Assembly (NCBI RefSeq): GCF_016623495.1
Contig: NZ_JAEHHL010000007.1
Span: 1 to 64,000 of the forward strand
DNA: 64,000 bases
Origin: Thermohalobaculum xanthum
Lineage (GTDB): Bacteria > Pseudomonadota > Alphaproteobacteria > Rhodobacterales > Rhodobacteraceae
Direction of reading: 5' to 3'
Below the pieces are notes generated by a model. That model worked only from the letters and a program-made list of their open reading frames with translations, made no database searches and was not told where the DNA came from. A program made the position numbers and the translations under genes. Below are positions 9,513-18,140 of the stretch, piece by piece (position 1 is the first letter of the stretch; every line of letters starts with the position of its first letter).

Positions 9513-9534
9513 GCCCGGCCATCTCCGGCCGGGC
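9513..9534 (+). terminator. Intercistronic hairpin before the ABC ATPase gene
   Basis: GCCCGGCC (9513-9520) pairs with GGCCGGGC (9527-9534) across a six-base loop. No T-run follows, so it is more likely an attenuator or RNA-processing stem that lowers expression of the downstream ABC genes than a full terminator. Confidence 0.45.
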
Positions 9535-9555
9535 GATGCAAGGAAATCCGCACCT

Positions 9556-10296
9556 GTGAGTGCACCACCAGCCCTTGCGGTCGAGAACGTGACCCATGCC
9601 TTCGGCAAGGTTACCGCGCTCGACCAGGTCTCGCTCGACGTGCCGCGCGGAAGCTTCACCGCGCTCCTGGGGGTGAACGGCGCGGGCAAGACGACGCTGT
9701 TCTCGCTCATCACCAGGCTCTACGACAATGTCACCGGCAGCATCCGGGTCGCGGGACACGACGTGCGCCGTGCGCCTGGGCCTGCGCTCGCGCGCATCGG
9801 CGTCGTCTTCCAGTCGCGCGCGCTCGACCCCGGGCTGACGCTGCGCCAGAACATGGCCTATCACGCCGCCCTGCACGGCATCGGCCGGGCCGAGGCGCGC
9901 GAACGCGGTGATGCGTTGCTCGCACGCGTCGGGCTGATCGAGCGCGCCGACACGCCGGTCGCGGCCCTGTCCGGCGGCCAGGTGCGCCGCGTCGAGGTCG
10001 CGCGCGCGCTTCTGCACGGCCCGCAGCTGCTGCTGCTCGACGAGCCGACGGTGGGGCTCGACGTGGCGGCGCGGCGCGACGTGGTCCGGCTGGTGCGCGC
10101 ACTTGTCGCCGAGGACGGGGTCGCCGTGCTCTGGGCCACCCATCTCTTCGACGAGATCGAGGCGACCGACCGGCTGGTCGTCCTCCACCTCGGCAAGGTG
10201 CTGGCGCGGGGCACGGCCGCCGAGTTCTCGGGCGGCGCGGCGCTCGCCGACGCCTTCGTGGCAATGACCGGCACGGCGCCCGAGGCAGCCGCATGA
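9556..10296 (+). CDS. ABC transporter ATP-binding protein (PQQ-locus type)
   Basis: 246 residues starting at GTG. Walker A is LLGVNGAGKTT, the signature is LSGGQVRRVEVARALL, Walker B is LLLLDEPTVGLD, and a switch His lies in WATHLFDEIE. It matches the PQQ_ABC_ATP family that pairs with an ABC-2 permease in quinoprotein loci. It overlaps the permease gene by four bases (10293-10296). The direction of transport and cargo are unknown; ABC-2 permeases are usually exporters. Confidence 0.9.
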   Translation: MSAPPALAVENVTHAFGKVTALDQVSLDVPRGSFTALLGVNGAGKTTLFSLITRLYDNVTGSIRVAGHDVRRAPGPALARIGVVFQSRALDPGLTLRQNMAYHAALHGIGRAEARERGDALLARVGLIERADTPVAALSGGQVRRVEVARALLHGPQLLLLDEPTVGLDVAARRDVVRLVRALVAEDGVAVLWATHLFDEIEATDRLVVLHLGKVLARGTAAEFSGGAALADAFVAMTGTAPEAAA

Positions 10297-11132
10297 CCGG
10301 CCCCGACGATCCCGCGACGCGCCTCGGCTGGGCCGGCCGGATGACGGCCTTCCGCGGCATCGTCTGGCGCGAGGCGCTGCGCTTCGCCCGCCAGCGCGAG
10401 CGCTTTCTCGCGGCGCTGGTTCGCCCGCTCGTCTGGCTCTTCATCTTCGCCGCAGGGTTTCGCGCGGTGCTCGGGCTCTCGATCCAGCCGCCCTACCAGA
10501 CCTATGTGCTCTACGAGGTCTACGTGACCCCCGGGCTCTGCGCGATGATCCTGCTGTTCCAGGGGATGCAGTCCTCGCTCAGCATGGTCTACGACCGCGA
10601 GACCGGGGCGATGCGCACTCTGCTGGTCAGCCCCTTCCCGCGCTGGTTTCTGCTCGGTGCGAAGCTCATCGCCGGCACCGCCGTGGGCGTGCTGCAATGC
10701 TACGCCTTCCTCGCGGTCGCGTGGTTCTGGGACGTGCGCCCGCCGCTTGGCGGCTATCTCGCGGCCTTCCCGGCCCTGGTGGCGGCGGGGCTCATGCTGG
10801 GCGCGATCGGGCTGTTCCTGTCGTCGGCGATCCGACAGCTCGAGAACTTCGCCGGGGTGATGAACTTCGTCATCTTCCCGATGTTCTTCGCGTCCTCGGC
10901 GCTCTACCCGCTCTGGCGGATGAAGGAGAGCTCACTGCTGCTGTGGCAGATCTGTTCGATCAACCCCTTCACCTACGCGGTCGAACTGATCCGCTTCGCG
11001 CTCTACATGCGGATCGACTGGTTCTCGGCGGGTGTCGTCACGGGCGTCGCCGCCGCCTTTCTCGGCGCGGCGATCATCGCATACGACCCGTCAAAGGGCC
11101 TCATCGCCCGGCGCGGTGGTCCGGGCCGTTGA
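10293..11132 (+). CDS. ABC-2 type permease (PQQ-locus type)
   Basis: 279 residues with six hydrophobic segments. It has the ABC-2 layout: a cytoplasmic N-terminus ending WREALRFARQRERFLAAL, a first TM around PLVWLFIFAAGF, the conserved MVYDRETGAMRTLLVSP loop, and a final TM near VTGVAAAFLGAAIIAY. Partner of the ATPase just upstream, with coupled translation. It is the last gene of the five-gene plus-strand operon and converges on a 66-residue minus-strand gene 12 bp downstream. Confidence 0.88.
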   Translation: MTGPDDPATRLGWAGRMTAFRGIVWREALRFARQRERFLAALVRPLVWLFIFAAGFRAVLGLSIQPPYQTYVLYEVYVTPGLCAMILLFQGMQSSLSMVYDRETGAMRTLLVSPFPRWFLLGAKLIAGTAVGVLQCYAFLAVAWFWDVRPPLGGYLAAFPALVAAGLMLGAIGLFLSSAIRQLENFAGVMNFVIFPMFFASSALYPLWRMKESSLLLWQICSINPFTYAVELIRFALYMRIDWFSAGVVTGVAAAFLGAAIIAYDPSKGLIARRGGPGR

Positions 11133-11144
11133 GACCCACCCTGC

Positions 11145-11345
11145 TCAGATCCGTTGCTTGGCGCCCGGAATGCGGCAGGACCAGCGCGCTATGCGCCATT
11201 TCGGATGGGACTCGGTCCACTCGGCAAGCTGCGGCTGCGCGCCCATCAGGCAGGCCATGTGGCTCACATCCACGAACTGAAGCGCCTTCTCCTCGCACCG
11301 ATCCGGAGCGGAGAGCAGGCAGGCGACGAATACTAGCTCGATCAT
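11145..11345 (-). CDS. 66-residue four-cysteine protein, homologous to the N-terminal module of the metallohydrolase at 12379-13425
   Basis: 66 residues starting MIELVFVACL. Cysteines are at positions 9, 17, 32 and 57, with Trp43, His47-Pro48 and Trp55. The metallohydrolase encoded about 1 kb away begins MFELVLSLCL and has cysteines at exactly 9, 17, 32 and 57 with the same Trp and His-Pro positions, aligning without gaps. The first 13 residues are hydrophobic and may act as a short signal or anchor. Function unknown; the shared module suggests a common partner or cofactor in the quinoprotein relay. The RBS is weak. Confidence 0.7.
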   Translation of the reverse strand: MIELVFVACLLSAPDRCEEKALQFVDVSHMACLMGAQPQLAEWTESHPKWRIARWSCRIPGAKQRI

Positions 11346-11603
11346 CTTGGTTTCCCATGCACACCTGTTGCGCCGCGGGCCTCAATCCCGCGGGTCTGCC
11401 TCCCCATCGTGCGTTTGTTGATGTATTACTGGGCGATCCATCCGGATCGCACAAACATGCATCATGTTGCATTGCAGCGTGACGGCGCCATGCGGGTAAT
11501 GCAAGCAAAAATGGGGGCGGGTCTGGTCATGCGAGGTCAGCATTTGCGAGGATGTGGCGCGCCGCCCACGCCCGGCCAGCCCGACGAGGGAGAGGATGAC
11601 AGC
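11346..11603. promoter_or_regulatory. Divergent control region of the 66- and 211-residue protein genes
   Basis: 258 bp without a convincing gene. It contains a CCGCGGG/CCCGCGG stem near 11372-11394 and an AT-richer stretch around 11417-11432 that could hold a promoter for the rightward gene. No strong -35/-10 pair is evident. Confidence 0.3.
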
Positions 11604-12239
11604 ATGAACCGCATTTTCCCGCCCGCCTTCCTCGCGGCTCTGGCGTTGTCGCTGGCGGTGACGGCGTCGCCTGTCCGGGCGGCCGATTTCTCGGATCCCG
11701 AGTGGCCGTGCATCCAGCGCAAGGTGCCGCATCTGTGGCCTGGCCAGATGTGGGCCGGCCCGCCGATCCCCGATCCCCTGCCCGACTGGCGCGCCGACGC
11801 CGACGTCGCGGAGCTGGCGCACCTGCTGGCGGCGCGGCGCACCTCGGACGCGGAGGCCGAGGCGCTGATCGCCGATTTTGCCGCGGGCCTCGGCGAAGAC
11901 CGGGCCCAACGCCTGACCCTGCTGTTCGCAGGCGCCTTCGCACTGATCGACGCCGAGCGCACGCAGATCATCGGCGGCATCGGGCGCTATGCCCGCAAGC
12001 AGACGGCGCTGGCCGATCGGCTTGACGCGACCCGCGAGGCCGCGAGCGCCCTCGAGGCGCGCCCCAGCCTCAGCTTCGACGAAGCCGACAAGCTCGAGGC
12101 GCTACAGGACCAGATCCTGTGGGACACGCGCATCTTCAAGGAGCGCCAGCAGTCGCTGACCTATGTCTGCGAGTCCCCCGTGATCCTCGAGCAGCGCGCC
12201 TTCTGGCTCGCCCGCACGATCATGGCGCAGCTACCCTGA
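11604..12239 (+). CDS. Secreted protein of unknown function in the PQQ block
   Basis: 211 residues with a signal peptide (FLAALALSLAVTASPVRAAD). The mature N-terminus is DFSDPEWPCIQRKVPHLWPG, followed by a mostly helical body (AELAHLLAARRTSDAEAEAL) and a C-terminal YVCESP; the two cysteines may form a disulfide. I do not recognise a named domain. The start at 11604 is chosen because the signal peptide begins there; the 65 upstream in-frame residues look non-coding. Position among quinoprotein accessory genes suggests a periplasmic role in that system. Confidence 0.7.
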   Translation: MNRIFPPAFLAALALSLAVTASPVRAADFSDPEWPCIQRKVPHLWPGQMWAGPPIPDPLPDWRADADVAELAHLLAARRTSDAEAEALIADFAAGLGEDRAQRLTLLFAGAFALIDAERTQIIGGIGRYARKQTALADRLDATREAASALEARPSLSFDEADKLEALQDQILWDTRIFKERQQSLTYVCESPVILEQRAFWLARTIMAQLP

Positions 12240-12338
12240 GCCGCGGGCAAGGCGCATGTCTGCTCCGAGCCCCCGCTCACGCTGGCGCCATTCTGAGTAT
12301 CAACTATTTTGACCAATAGAATCAGGTGCCTACAAAGA

Positions 12339-12352
12339 TTTCACGCGTGAAA
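12339..12352. repeat. Palindrome TTTCACGCGTGAAA, copy 1
   Basis: Perfect 14-base palindrome in the 139-bp gap between two convergent genes. An identical core is found at 46682-46695, also between convergent genes. It resembles parS only in its outer half-sites, because the centre has two extra bases. It could be a bidirectional terminator, a regulator site or a small intergenic repeat. Confidence 0.5.
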
Positions 12353-12378
12353 GCCCCGACCAACATGCGCCGCGGGTG

Positions 12379-13425
12379 TCATTCCCACTCCAGCTCCTGG
12401 AACGCCGCCGAGGCATTGCGCGGGTTGAACTCGTCGAACAATTCCCAGTTTCCGCGCTGGCTCTCGCCAAGATGCCGGATCGCCTCGTTCATCGTCTCGC
12501 CACGCCGGATCGCGGCGCGCGTCTCGCCGGCCAGTGCCTGCAGGTAGCCAAGGGTCGCGTCGCTTCCCCCGGGCCATGGCAGCGCCGCGGGCCCATGGCC
12601 GGGCACGATGCGCGCGGCCGGCCGGGCGCGCATCGCCTCGAGCTCGGCAATCCACCCCCTGATCGATCCGTCGATCGCCGGCGTATGTTCGGCGAAGACC
12701 AGGTCCGCGACCCACCACGTCCCGGTCTGCCGGTCGAAAACGCTCAGGTCGTTGTCGGTATGCGCGGTCGGATGCGCCGCCAGTTCGAGCACCCGGCCCC
12801 CGAGATCGATTTCCCGCACGCCCTCGACGCCTTCCTCCGGCAGCACGACCCGGGTGCCAAGCATGGCCTGCGGCCCGGCGAGCCTGAGCATGTTGGCCTC
12901 GTAGGTCTCGGCCCGCGCCGCCAGCGCGCGCGCCAGCTTCGCATGGCCGATGATGCGCGCACCCGCCTCGGCGAAGACCTCTGCCCCCAGCACGTGGTCG
13001 GGATGCATGTGCGTGAGGATCACCCAGCGCACCGGCAGATCGGTCGTGGCGCTGATCGACGCCAGAAGCGCCTCGCCCACCGCGCGCGTTCCGCCCGCAT
13101 CGATGACGGCGACGGCCTCGTTTCCAACGATGAAACCGATATTCGCCAGATCGCCCGCGTTCTCGGGACGCGCGATGTCGTGCCGACCGCGATGGACGTG
13201 GATGCCTTCCGCGACCTCTGCGATTGCGAAGCGGGGATCGGGCGCGCCCGGCCCGCAGGTCCAGCCAGCGAGCGCCAGGCCGGGATGCGCCGCAAGCCAC
13301 GCCGCCGCGCGCATGTCGGCGGTCTCGTGGCACGCCTCTTCGTCCGCCACCGCCGGCGCGATCCGTCGCTCGGCACAAACCGACGGATCGGCAGCAAGGC
13401 AAAGGCTCAGCACGAGCTCGAACAT
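12379..13425 (-). CDS. Quinoprotein relay system metallohydrolase (MBL fold, SoxH-related) with N-terminal four-Cys module
   Basis: 348 residues. Residues 1-57 form a four-cysteine module (Cys9, 17, 32, 57) shared with the neighbouring 66-residue protein. Residues about 70-345 are a metallo-beta-lactamase domain: HMHPDH at 139-144 for zinc binding, later HPTAHTDND, and VPGHGPA. This matches the family named quinoprotein relay system zinc metallohydrolase 2, which co-occurs with PQQ dehydrogenases and a fused SoxYZ-like carrier; that carrier is divergently encoded next door. The substrate is not known. Possible export is suggested by the hydrophobic start ELVLSLCLAA. Confidence 0.85.
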   Translation of the reverse strand: MFELVLSLCLAADPSVCAERRIAPAVADEEACHETADMRAAAWLAAHPGLALAGWTCGPGAPDPRFAIAEVAEGIHVHRGRHDIARPENAGDLANIGFIVGNEAVAVIDAGGTRAVGEALLASISATTDLPVRWVILTHMHPDHVLGAEVFAEAGARIIGHAKLARALAARAETYEANMLRLAGPQAMLGTRVVLPEEGVEGVREIDLGGRVLELAAHPTAHTDNDLSVFDRQTGTWWVADLVFAEHTPAIDGSIRGWIAELEAMRARPAARIVPGHGPAALPWPGGSDATLGYLQALAGETRAAIRRGETMNEAIRHLGESQRGNWELFDEFNPRNASAAFQELEWE

Positions 13426-13650
13426 CTGCTCCTCCGGGTCCCCGAAAAGTTGCGGAACCAGCGTCGAGGCTGGCGGGAGGCATCGCGGGGGTCAAGCTGC
13501 GGCGCGCACCGCTCGGGTCGCGCGCATGATTGTGATCCTTGCCCTCAAAGGAATCGTGTAGACTACGCCCTTCATCCGGCGTGCCGTCCCCTTACCCCGG
13601 AACAGGGATGTGGCGGCAGCCGGTCTCGTGCGCATGCAGTGGGAAGGACC

Positions 13651-14511
13651 ATGGCTCTCACAATCGACCGCACCCGCCGTACTCTGCTCGCGCTCGCCGC
13701 AATGGCGATGCTGACCCCGGTCGGCGCCGCCGCGAGCGAGGTGGAGAACCCGATGCAGCCGAGCGAGACCTGGGAGGCGTTGCGCCACGACATCGTGGGC
13801 GAGCGCGAGATCCGCGACGGCTCGGCGCTGTTCACGCTCGACGCGCCATATCGCGCGCACGACGCAGCGATCGTGCCGGTCGACATCCGGGCCCTGCCCG
13901 GCACGGATGCGCGTGTCGTGCGCCTCACGCTGGTCGTTGACGAGAACCCCGCCCCCGTCGCCGCCGAGTTCGAGATCGGCCCTGCCATGGGCGCCCTCGA
14001 TCTCTCGACCCGCGTCCGCGTGAACGCCTACTCGAACATTCGCGCCATCGCCGAGACCGAGGATGGCGCGCTCTACATGGTTGGCCGCTATGTGAAGGCC
14101 TCGGGCGGCTGCTCGGCGCCGGCGCTGAAGGACGCCGACGCGGCGATCGCGGCGCTGGGGCAGATGAAGCTCAGGCTGTTCGATCAGATCGCTGCAGAAG
14201 CGGCGTCCGCTGCGCCCATGTCAGGCGCGCGGCACGAGGCTCAGGTAATGGTCCGGCACCCGAACTACTCCGGCCTCCAGATGAACCAGGTGACGCGCCT
14301 CTACATTCCGGCGCACTTCATCGACACGCTCGAGGTGAAGCAGGGCGAGGAATTGGTGTTCCGCATGACTGCCGGGATCTCGATCAGCGAGGATCCCGCG
14401 TTCCGCTTCACGTATACCGACAACGGCTCGGGCGTCTTCCACGTTCACGCGACGGACACGGAAGGCAGCGTCTTCGACCGGAGCCTGCCCATCACGGGCG
14501 GCGCCACCTGA
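13651..14511 (+). CDS. Quinoprotein dehydrogenase-associated fused SoxYZ-like carrier
   Basis: 286 residues: signal peptide (LLALAAMAMLTPVGAAAS), a SoxY-like domain ending in KASGGCSAP at about residues 150-160, and a SoxZ-like domain from about 190 (ARHEAQVMVRHPNYSGLQ) to the end. In true SoxY the Cys of the GGCGG tail carries the substrate as a thioconjugate; here the Cys in GGCSAP is at the fusion joint, so it can play the same role. It is a known partner of PQQ-dehydrogenase loci. The start at 13651 has a GGGAAGG RBS. It is divergent from the relay metallohydrolase, with 225 bp between. Confidence 0.88.
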   Translation: MALTIDRTRRTLLALAAMAMLTPVGAAASEVENPMQPSETWEALRHDIVGEREIRDGSALFTLDAPYRAHDAAIVPVDIRALPGTDARVVRLTLVVDENPAPVAAEFEIGPAMGALDLSTRVRVNAYSNIRAIAETEDGALYMVGRYVKASGGCSAPALKDADAAIAALGQMKLRLFDQIAAEAASAAPMSGARHEAQVMVRHPNYSGLQMNQVTRLYIPAHFIDTLEVKQGEELVFRMTAGISISEDPAFRFTYTDNGSGVFHVHATDTEGSVFDRSLPITGGAT

Positions 14512-14535
14512 ACAAAGGACGCGCCGAACCCCGGC

Positions 14536-14886
14536 TCAGAAGCAGCGGATCTCGCCCTCGGCCTGCGCGCGGCGCAGGTCGGCAACCACCTCGCGCATCA
14601 TCGCGGCGTTGCGGAAGATGGCCGTCTTCTCGCCGCCCACCTGGCGCATCGACAGCACGGTTTCCGCCTCGACATAGCGATCATAGGGCAGGATCGACGC
14701 GATCACGTCGATCGAACAGGAACAGCGCGACAGCACTTCGCGCGTCTGTCCGTTCGCGGCCATGCAGGCAAAGACATAGTCCGCCCTTGCCTCGGTCGGA
14801 TAATCGTTCAGCACCGGTTGGCCATGCGCCACCGATGCGCAGAACATCGCAGCGGCAAGCGCGGCCGTGCACAGCGTTCGCGTCAT
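14536..14886 (-). CDS. Small secreted Cys-rich protein
   Basis: 116 residues: signal peptide ending near SVAHGQP, then VFACMAANGQTREVLSRCSCSIDVIA and a final EIRCF. The four mature cysteines (ACM, RCSC, RCF) could form two disulfides. The helical core with YDRYVEAETVLSMRQVGG resembles small uncharacterised proteins of quinoprotein loci, but I cannot assign a function. Its start overlaps the lipoprotein stop (ATGA, 14883-14886), making it the last gene of the HK-RR-lipoprotein operon. Confidence 0.72.
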   Translation of the reverse strand: MTRTLCTAALAAAMFCASVAHGQPVLNDYPTEARADYVFACMAANGQTREVLSRCSCSIDVIASILPYDRYVEAETVLSMRQVGGEKTAIFRNAAMMREVVADLRRAQAEGEIRCF

Positions 14887-15584
14887 TCCAAAGTCTCCCC
14901 GATCAATCGGATCTCCTCCCGGAACGGTGTGGCGCCGCCGTCCGGCGTCGCGGCGGTGAGGCTGACAAACCGCCCGGGCGCGCCCTCCGCCAGAACGAAC
15001 TCGATCGTCAGGCCCGCGAGCTCCCCGAGCTCGGCCTTGTGACTGTCCGCCGCGAAGGGCTGGTAGCTCAGACGCTCGGCCGCGACCTCGGCATCGCCCA
15101 GCCGCACCGAGACGGGGGTGGCGACAGCGCCTTTCCACAACGCCTCCTTGATCCGGTTGCGCAGGTAGAACGGGCTGCCCCCGGTCTGGGCCGCCACGGC
15201 CCTGAGCATCGACTCGAGAAAGACGATGAAGACCGGGTTTCCCGAAGCCCGAGGGAACGGGTCGAGGCGACGCGTGCGTGTGCCCTCGACGAGGGTCACC
15301 TCGGACTCGGAGGCGCCGAGGGCAAGGCGCAGTGCGCCATCTTCGACCGCAGGCGCTGGCGATCCCGGCGCTACCTCGCGCGCATGGGCATAATGAAGCG
15401 CGGTACCGTCGGCGAGCCCGTCAAGCTGGTGCGCATCGAAAAGCAGCCCAACCCCGGGCGCCGCCGATCCGGTCGCGCTCTCGGCCGATGCCGAGGCGGA
15501 ACACCCCGCGACGACGGCGGCGCTCAGGGACAGCGCAGTGATCGCGAGGCGGAACCCGCGCCAAATGGTTCTCGGGTCAGTCAT
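14883..15584 (-). CDS. Periplasmic lipoprotein, unknown function
   Basis: 233 residues with a lipobox (SLSAAVVAGCSAS), so the mature N-terminus is probably a lipidated Cys. The body reads as a beta-rich domain (EDGALRLALGASESEVTLVE) and a C-terminal domain ending TPFREEIRLIGETLE. I do not recognise the family. It overlaps the response regulator gene by eight bases and the small Cys-rich gene by four, so the sensor system and these two envelope proteins are made from one transcript. Confidence 0.72.
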   Translation of the reverse strand: MTDPRTIWRGFRLAITALSLSAAVVAGCSASASAESATGSAAPGVGLLFDAHQLDGLADGTALHYAHAREVAPGSPAPAVEDGALRLALGASESEVTLVEGTRTRRLDPFPRASGNPVFIVFLESMLRAVAAQTGGSPFYLRNRIKEALWKGAVATPVSVRLGDAEVAAERLSYQPFAADSHKAELGELAGLTIEFVLAEGAPGRFVSLTAATPDGGATPFREEIRLIGETLE

Positions 15585-16293
15585 CCAGCCGGTCCGTCAG
15601 CATGAAACCTCTTCCGCGCACTGTCCGGATCTGAACACCAAACGCCTCGCGCGGCGAAAGCTTCCGGCGCAGGTAGCCGATATAGACATCGACGACATTC
15701 TCGGACGAGCCACCCTCCGTCGCCCACAGGGTATCGAAGATCTCGCCGCGGCTCACCAGCCGGTTCAGGTTCTGCGCGAGAAAGCTCAAGAGCTCGCCCT
15801 CGCGCTGGGTTAGCAATGCGCGATGGCCGGCGCCGATCGCCTCGCGCAGCTGCGGGTCGTAGGTCAGGCCAGCAACGCGGATCGAGCCGTCCGGACGCGC
15901 GCCCGACACGCCGGGTTCGCGCGCGCGCAGATGCGCATGCAGCGACAGGCGCGTCATCAGCTCGGCAAGATCGAAGGGCTTGGCGATGTAATCATCGGCG
16001 CCGGCCGAGATTCCCGCAGCGCGGTCCTCAACCGCCGAGAGCGCCGACAGCACCAGGATCGGCCCGTCCATCCCCGCGACGCGCAGGCATTGCACCAGCT
16101 CTTCACCCCGATCGGTGCCCAGCATCATGTCCACCACCGCAGCGGCCAGAGGCGCGGCACGCGCGGCCGCCATGGCGCTGGCGGCGTCGTGGGCGACGAC
16201 CGGCTCGTAGCCGGCGCGCTCCATGCCGCGCGACAGCGTCGAGGCGATATCCACGTCGTCCTCGGCAATCAGGACGCGTCTGGGGACCGTCAT
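15577..16293 (-). CDS. OmpR-family response regulator
   Basis: 238 residues. The receiver domain (1-120) has the acidic pair Glu11-Asp12, phosphoacceptor Asp55 in VVDMMLG, and Lys105 in DYIAKPF. The C-terminal winged helix (about 140-235) ends with the usual YLRRKL and VRGRGFML elements. The start overlaps the kinase stop by ATGA. It may control the quinoprotein block; the shared AAACTCTTA 9-mers upstream of pqqA and the ABC operon are candidate targets. The target assignment is inference. Confidence 0.92.
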   Translation of the reverse strand: MTVPRRVLIAEDDVDIASTLSRGMERAGYEPVVAHDAASAMAAARAAPLAAAVVDMMLGTDRGEELVQCLRVAGMDGPILVLSALSAVEDRAAGISAGADDYIAKPFDLAELMTRLSLHAHLRAREPGVSGARPDGSIRVAGLTYDPQLREAIGAGHRALLTQREGELLSFLAQNLNRLVSRGEIFDTLWATEGGSSENVVDVYIGYLRRKLSPREAFGVQIRTVRGRGFMLTDRLDD

Positions 16294-17996
16294 GCGCCGT
16301 TCTCTCCTGCATCGCCACCTACGGCGCCGCCCGATGTCCCGGGAACCGGCAAGACCAGGCGGAACGCGGCGCCGGGCCCGCGCGCACCCGGCCCGACGGG
16401 TTCGGGCGCGGGGCTCATCGCCTCGATGGTTCCAGACTGGCGCTCGGCGATCCATCTTGCAAGGGCGAGACCGACGCCGAAACCGGTGCCGCTCCCGTTC
16501 TCGCCTCGCCCCGCGCCGCCGCGCGCAAAACGCCCGAAGATCAACTCCTTGTCCTGCGCGGTGATACCTGGGCCCTCATCAATCACTGCGACGGCGACGC
16601 TTGCTTCGCCGGCGGGTGCGACCGTGACCCGGACCCGCCCCGATCGCGGCGAGTGGCGGATCGCATTGTCGAGCAACCCGGCCACGACCTGCCGGGTCCA
16701 GTCGCGGTCACCCCGCGCGACAACCGCTGGCTGGGCGTTGACCTCGATCCGGACGCCGGCACGCCGCGCGAGCCCCTCGACGTCATCGACCGCCTCGGAC
16801 GCGGCGGCGGCGAGATCGAAGCTTTCCGACTCGAGATCGATCTGGCCGCTCTCGGACCGGGCAATGCGCAGGATGTCGTCGATGCGTCGGTTCAGGCGAC
16901 GCGCCCGCGCCCGGATCGTCGCAAAGGATGCGCGTGCCTCGGACGCGTCCTCCGCCTCCGAGGCGAGGTTGAGCTCGGTTTCAGCCAGGATCACGGTCAA
17001 AGGGGTGCGCAATTCGTGCCCGATATCGGCGACGAAGCGCCGACGTTCCGCGTCGGCGGCCTCGAGGCGCGCATTCGCCTCGCTCAGTTCATGCGTGCGC
17101 TCGGCCACGATCTCCTCGAGCCTCGCGCGATCCGCGTCGATCGCGGCGCGGTCACGACCAAGCCGCGCCGCCGCCCGGTTGAGCTGCGCAAACAGCAGAC
17201 CCAACTCATCATGGCCGCGGCCCGCCAAACGCGTCGCGAAGCCGCCTCGACCTATCGCAGCCGCGGCCTCGGAGGCGGCGCCAAGGCGCATGACGAGCGG
17301 CCGGGTGATTCCGACGTGAAAAAGCACCACCGCGAGCACCGCGAAAGCAATCACGCCCGCGGAGGCGAGCGCGAGACCCAGACGCAGACGCTCGGCTGCC
17401 GCAAAGGCCGCATCGCGGGTGCGGCGCTCCTCGTCGATCGCCTGGCTGAGCAGCGGCGAAAAGCGCGTGGCGAAGCTGTTGAGTTCGGCGCGCAGCGTCG
17501 CTGCACCGACCTCTGCGTCGCCCCCGGCATTGCCACGACCCTCGGCAACAACAGCAGCAACCGCCCTGTCGAGGGCTTCGAAAAGGGCGCGCATGCGGGC
17601 GAGACCGAGACCGCGGGTGGCGCGCTCGGCCTGTTCGTCCACCCCGAGGGCACGGGCATCGGCAACCGCGCCGGCAAGCGCGCTCTCGAGCCGGTCGAAG
17701 GCTGCGCGCACCTGCGCCGCACGCGATCCGATGCGTGCCGCCCGCTCGTCCGCGTCGAGGCTTGGCGCACCGGCCTGCTCGACCGCGACGATGGCATAAT
17801 CCCCGACACGGCCGGACAAGGCGCCGAAAAGCTCGATCCGGGCCTCGGCGCTCGATGCCGCATCGATCTGGCGCGCCGACTGCGCGGCACCATAGGCGGC
17901 GAGCAACGCGGCAAGGGCCGCCAGCACGGCCAGCATGCCGCTGCCCGCGAGGAGCCGCAGCCGTAGCCCTACCCTCGCGCGACGCCGCGTCGTCAT
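16290..17996 (-). CDS. Sensor histidine kinase
   Basis: 568 residues. TM1 (about 17-38), a 165-residue helical periplasmic sensor, TM2 (about 207-230), HAMP, a coiled coil, the H-box DIGHELRTPLTVIL with phospho-His327, and a HATPase domain with DNAIRHSP (N box), DEGPGI (G1) and GTGFGVGLALARW (G2). Partner of the overlapping OmpR-type regulator. The signal sensed is unknown; neighbours suggest a periplasmic C1 or redox cue. A 144-bp gap separates it from the upstream YeeE genes, so it may have its own promoter. Confidence 0.92.
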   Translation of the reverse strand: MTTRRRARVGLRLRLLAGSGMLAVLAALAALLAAYGAAQSARQIDAASSAEARIELFGALSGRVGDYAIVAVEQAGAPSLDADERAARIGSRAAQVRAAFDRLESALAGAVADARALGVDEQAERATRGLGLARMRALFEALDRAVAAVVAEGRGNAGGDAEVGAATLRAELNSFATRFSPLLSQAIDEERRTRDAAFAAAERLRLGLALASAGVIAFAVLAVVLFHVGITRPLVMRLGAASEAAAAIGRGGFATRLAGRGHDELGLLFAQLNRAAARLGRDRAAIDADRARLEEIVAERTHELSEANARLEAADAERRRFVADIGHELRTPLTVILAETELNLASEAEDASEARASFATIRARARRLNRRIDDILRIARSESGQIDLESESFDLAAAASEAVDDVEGLARRAGVRIEVNAQPAVVARGDRDWTRQVVAGLLDNAIRHSPRSGRVRVTVAPAGEASVAVAVIDEGPGITAQDKELIFGRFARGGAGRGENGSGTGFGVGLALARWIAERQSGTIEAMSPAPEPVGPGARGPGAAFRLVLPVPGTSGGAVGGDAGENGA

Positions 17997-18140
17997 GCCG
18001 GCGCCTCACCGTTCACGTCACCCCTTGCCATTCCGCGGCCCGTCCATCGCCTGCGCCGACGTCCGAGTGTCGCCCTGAACGCCATCCACGGTCAAACGAT
18101 GCAGGATCGAGGCAGCGAGGTTGCCGATCCGCCGCGTCCG

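Noticed and set aside
12339-12352. Possible ParB parS site
   Set aside because: parS has TTTCACGTGAAA at its centre. This palindrome has two extra central bases (CG), so the half-site spacing is wrong.
15816-17966. 716-residue open frame opposite the histidine kinase and regulator
   Set aside because: It is Arg/Ala/Gly-rich without motifs and lies antisense to a kinase with intact H, N and G boxes.
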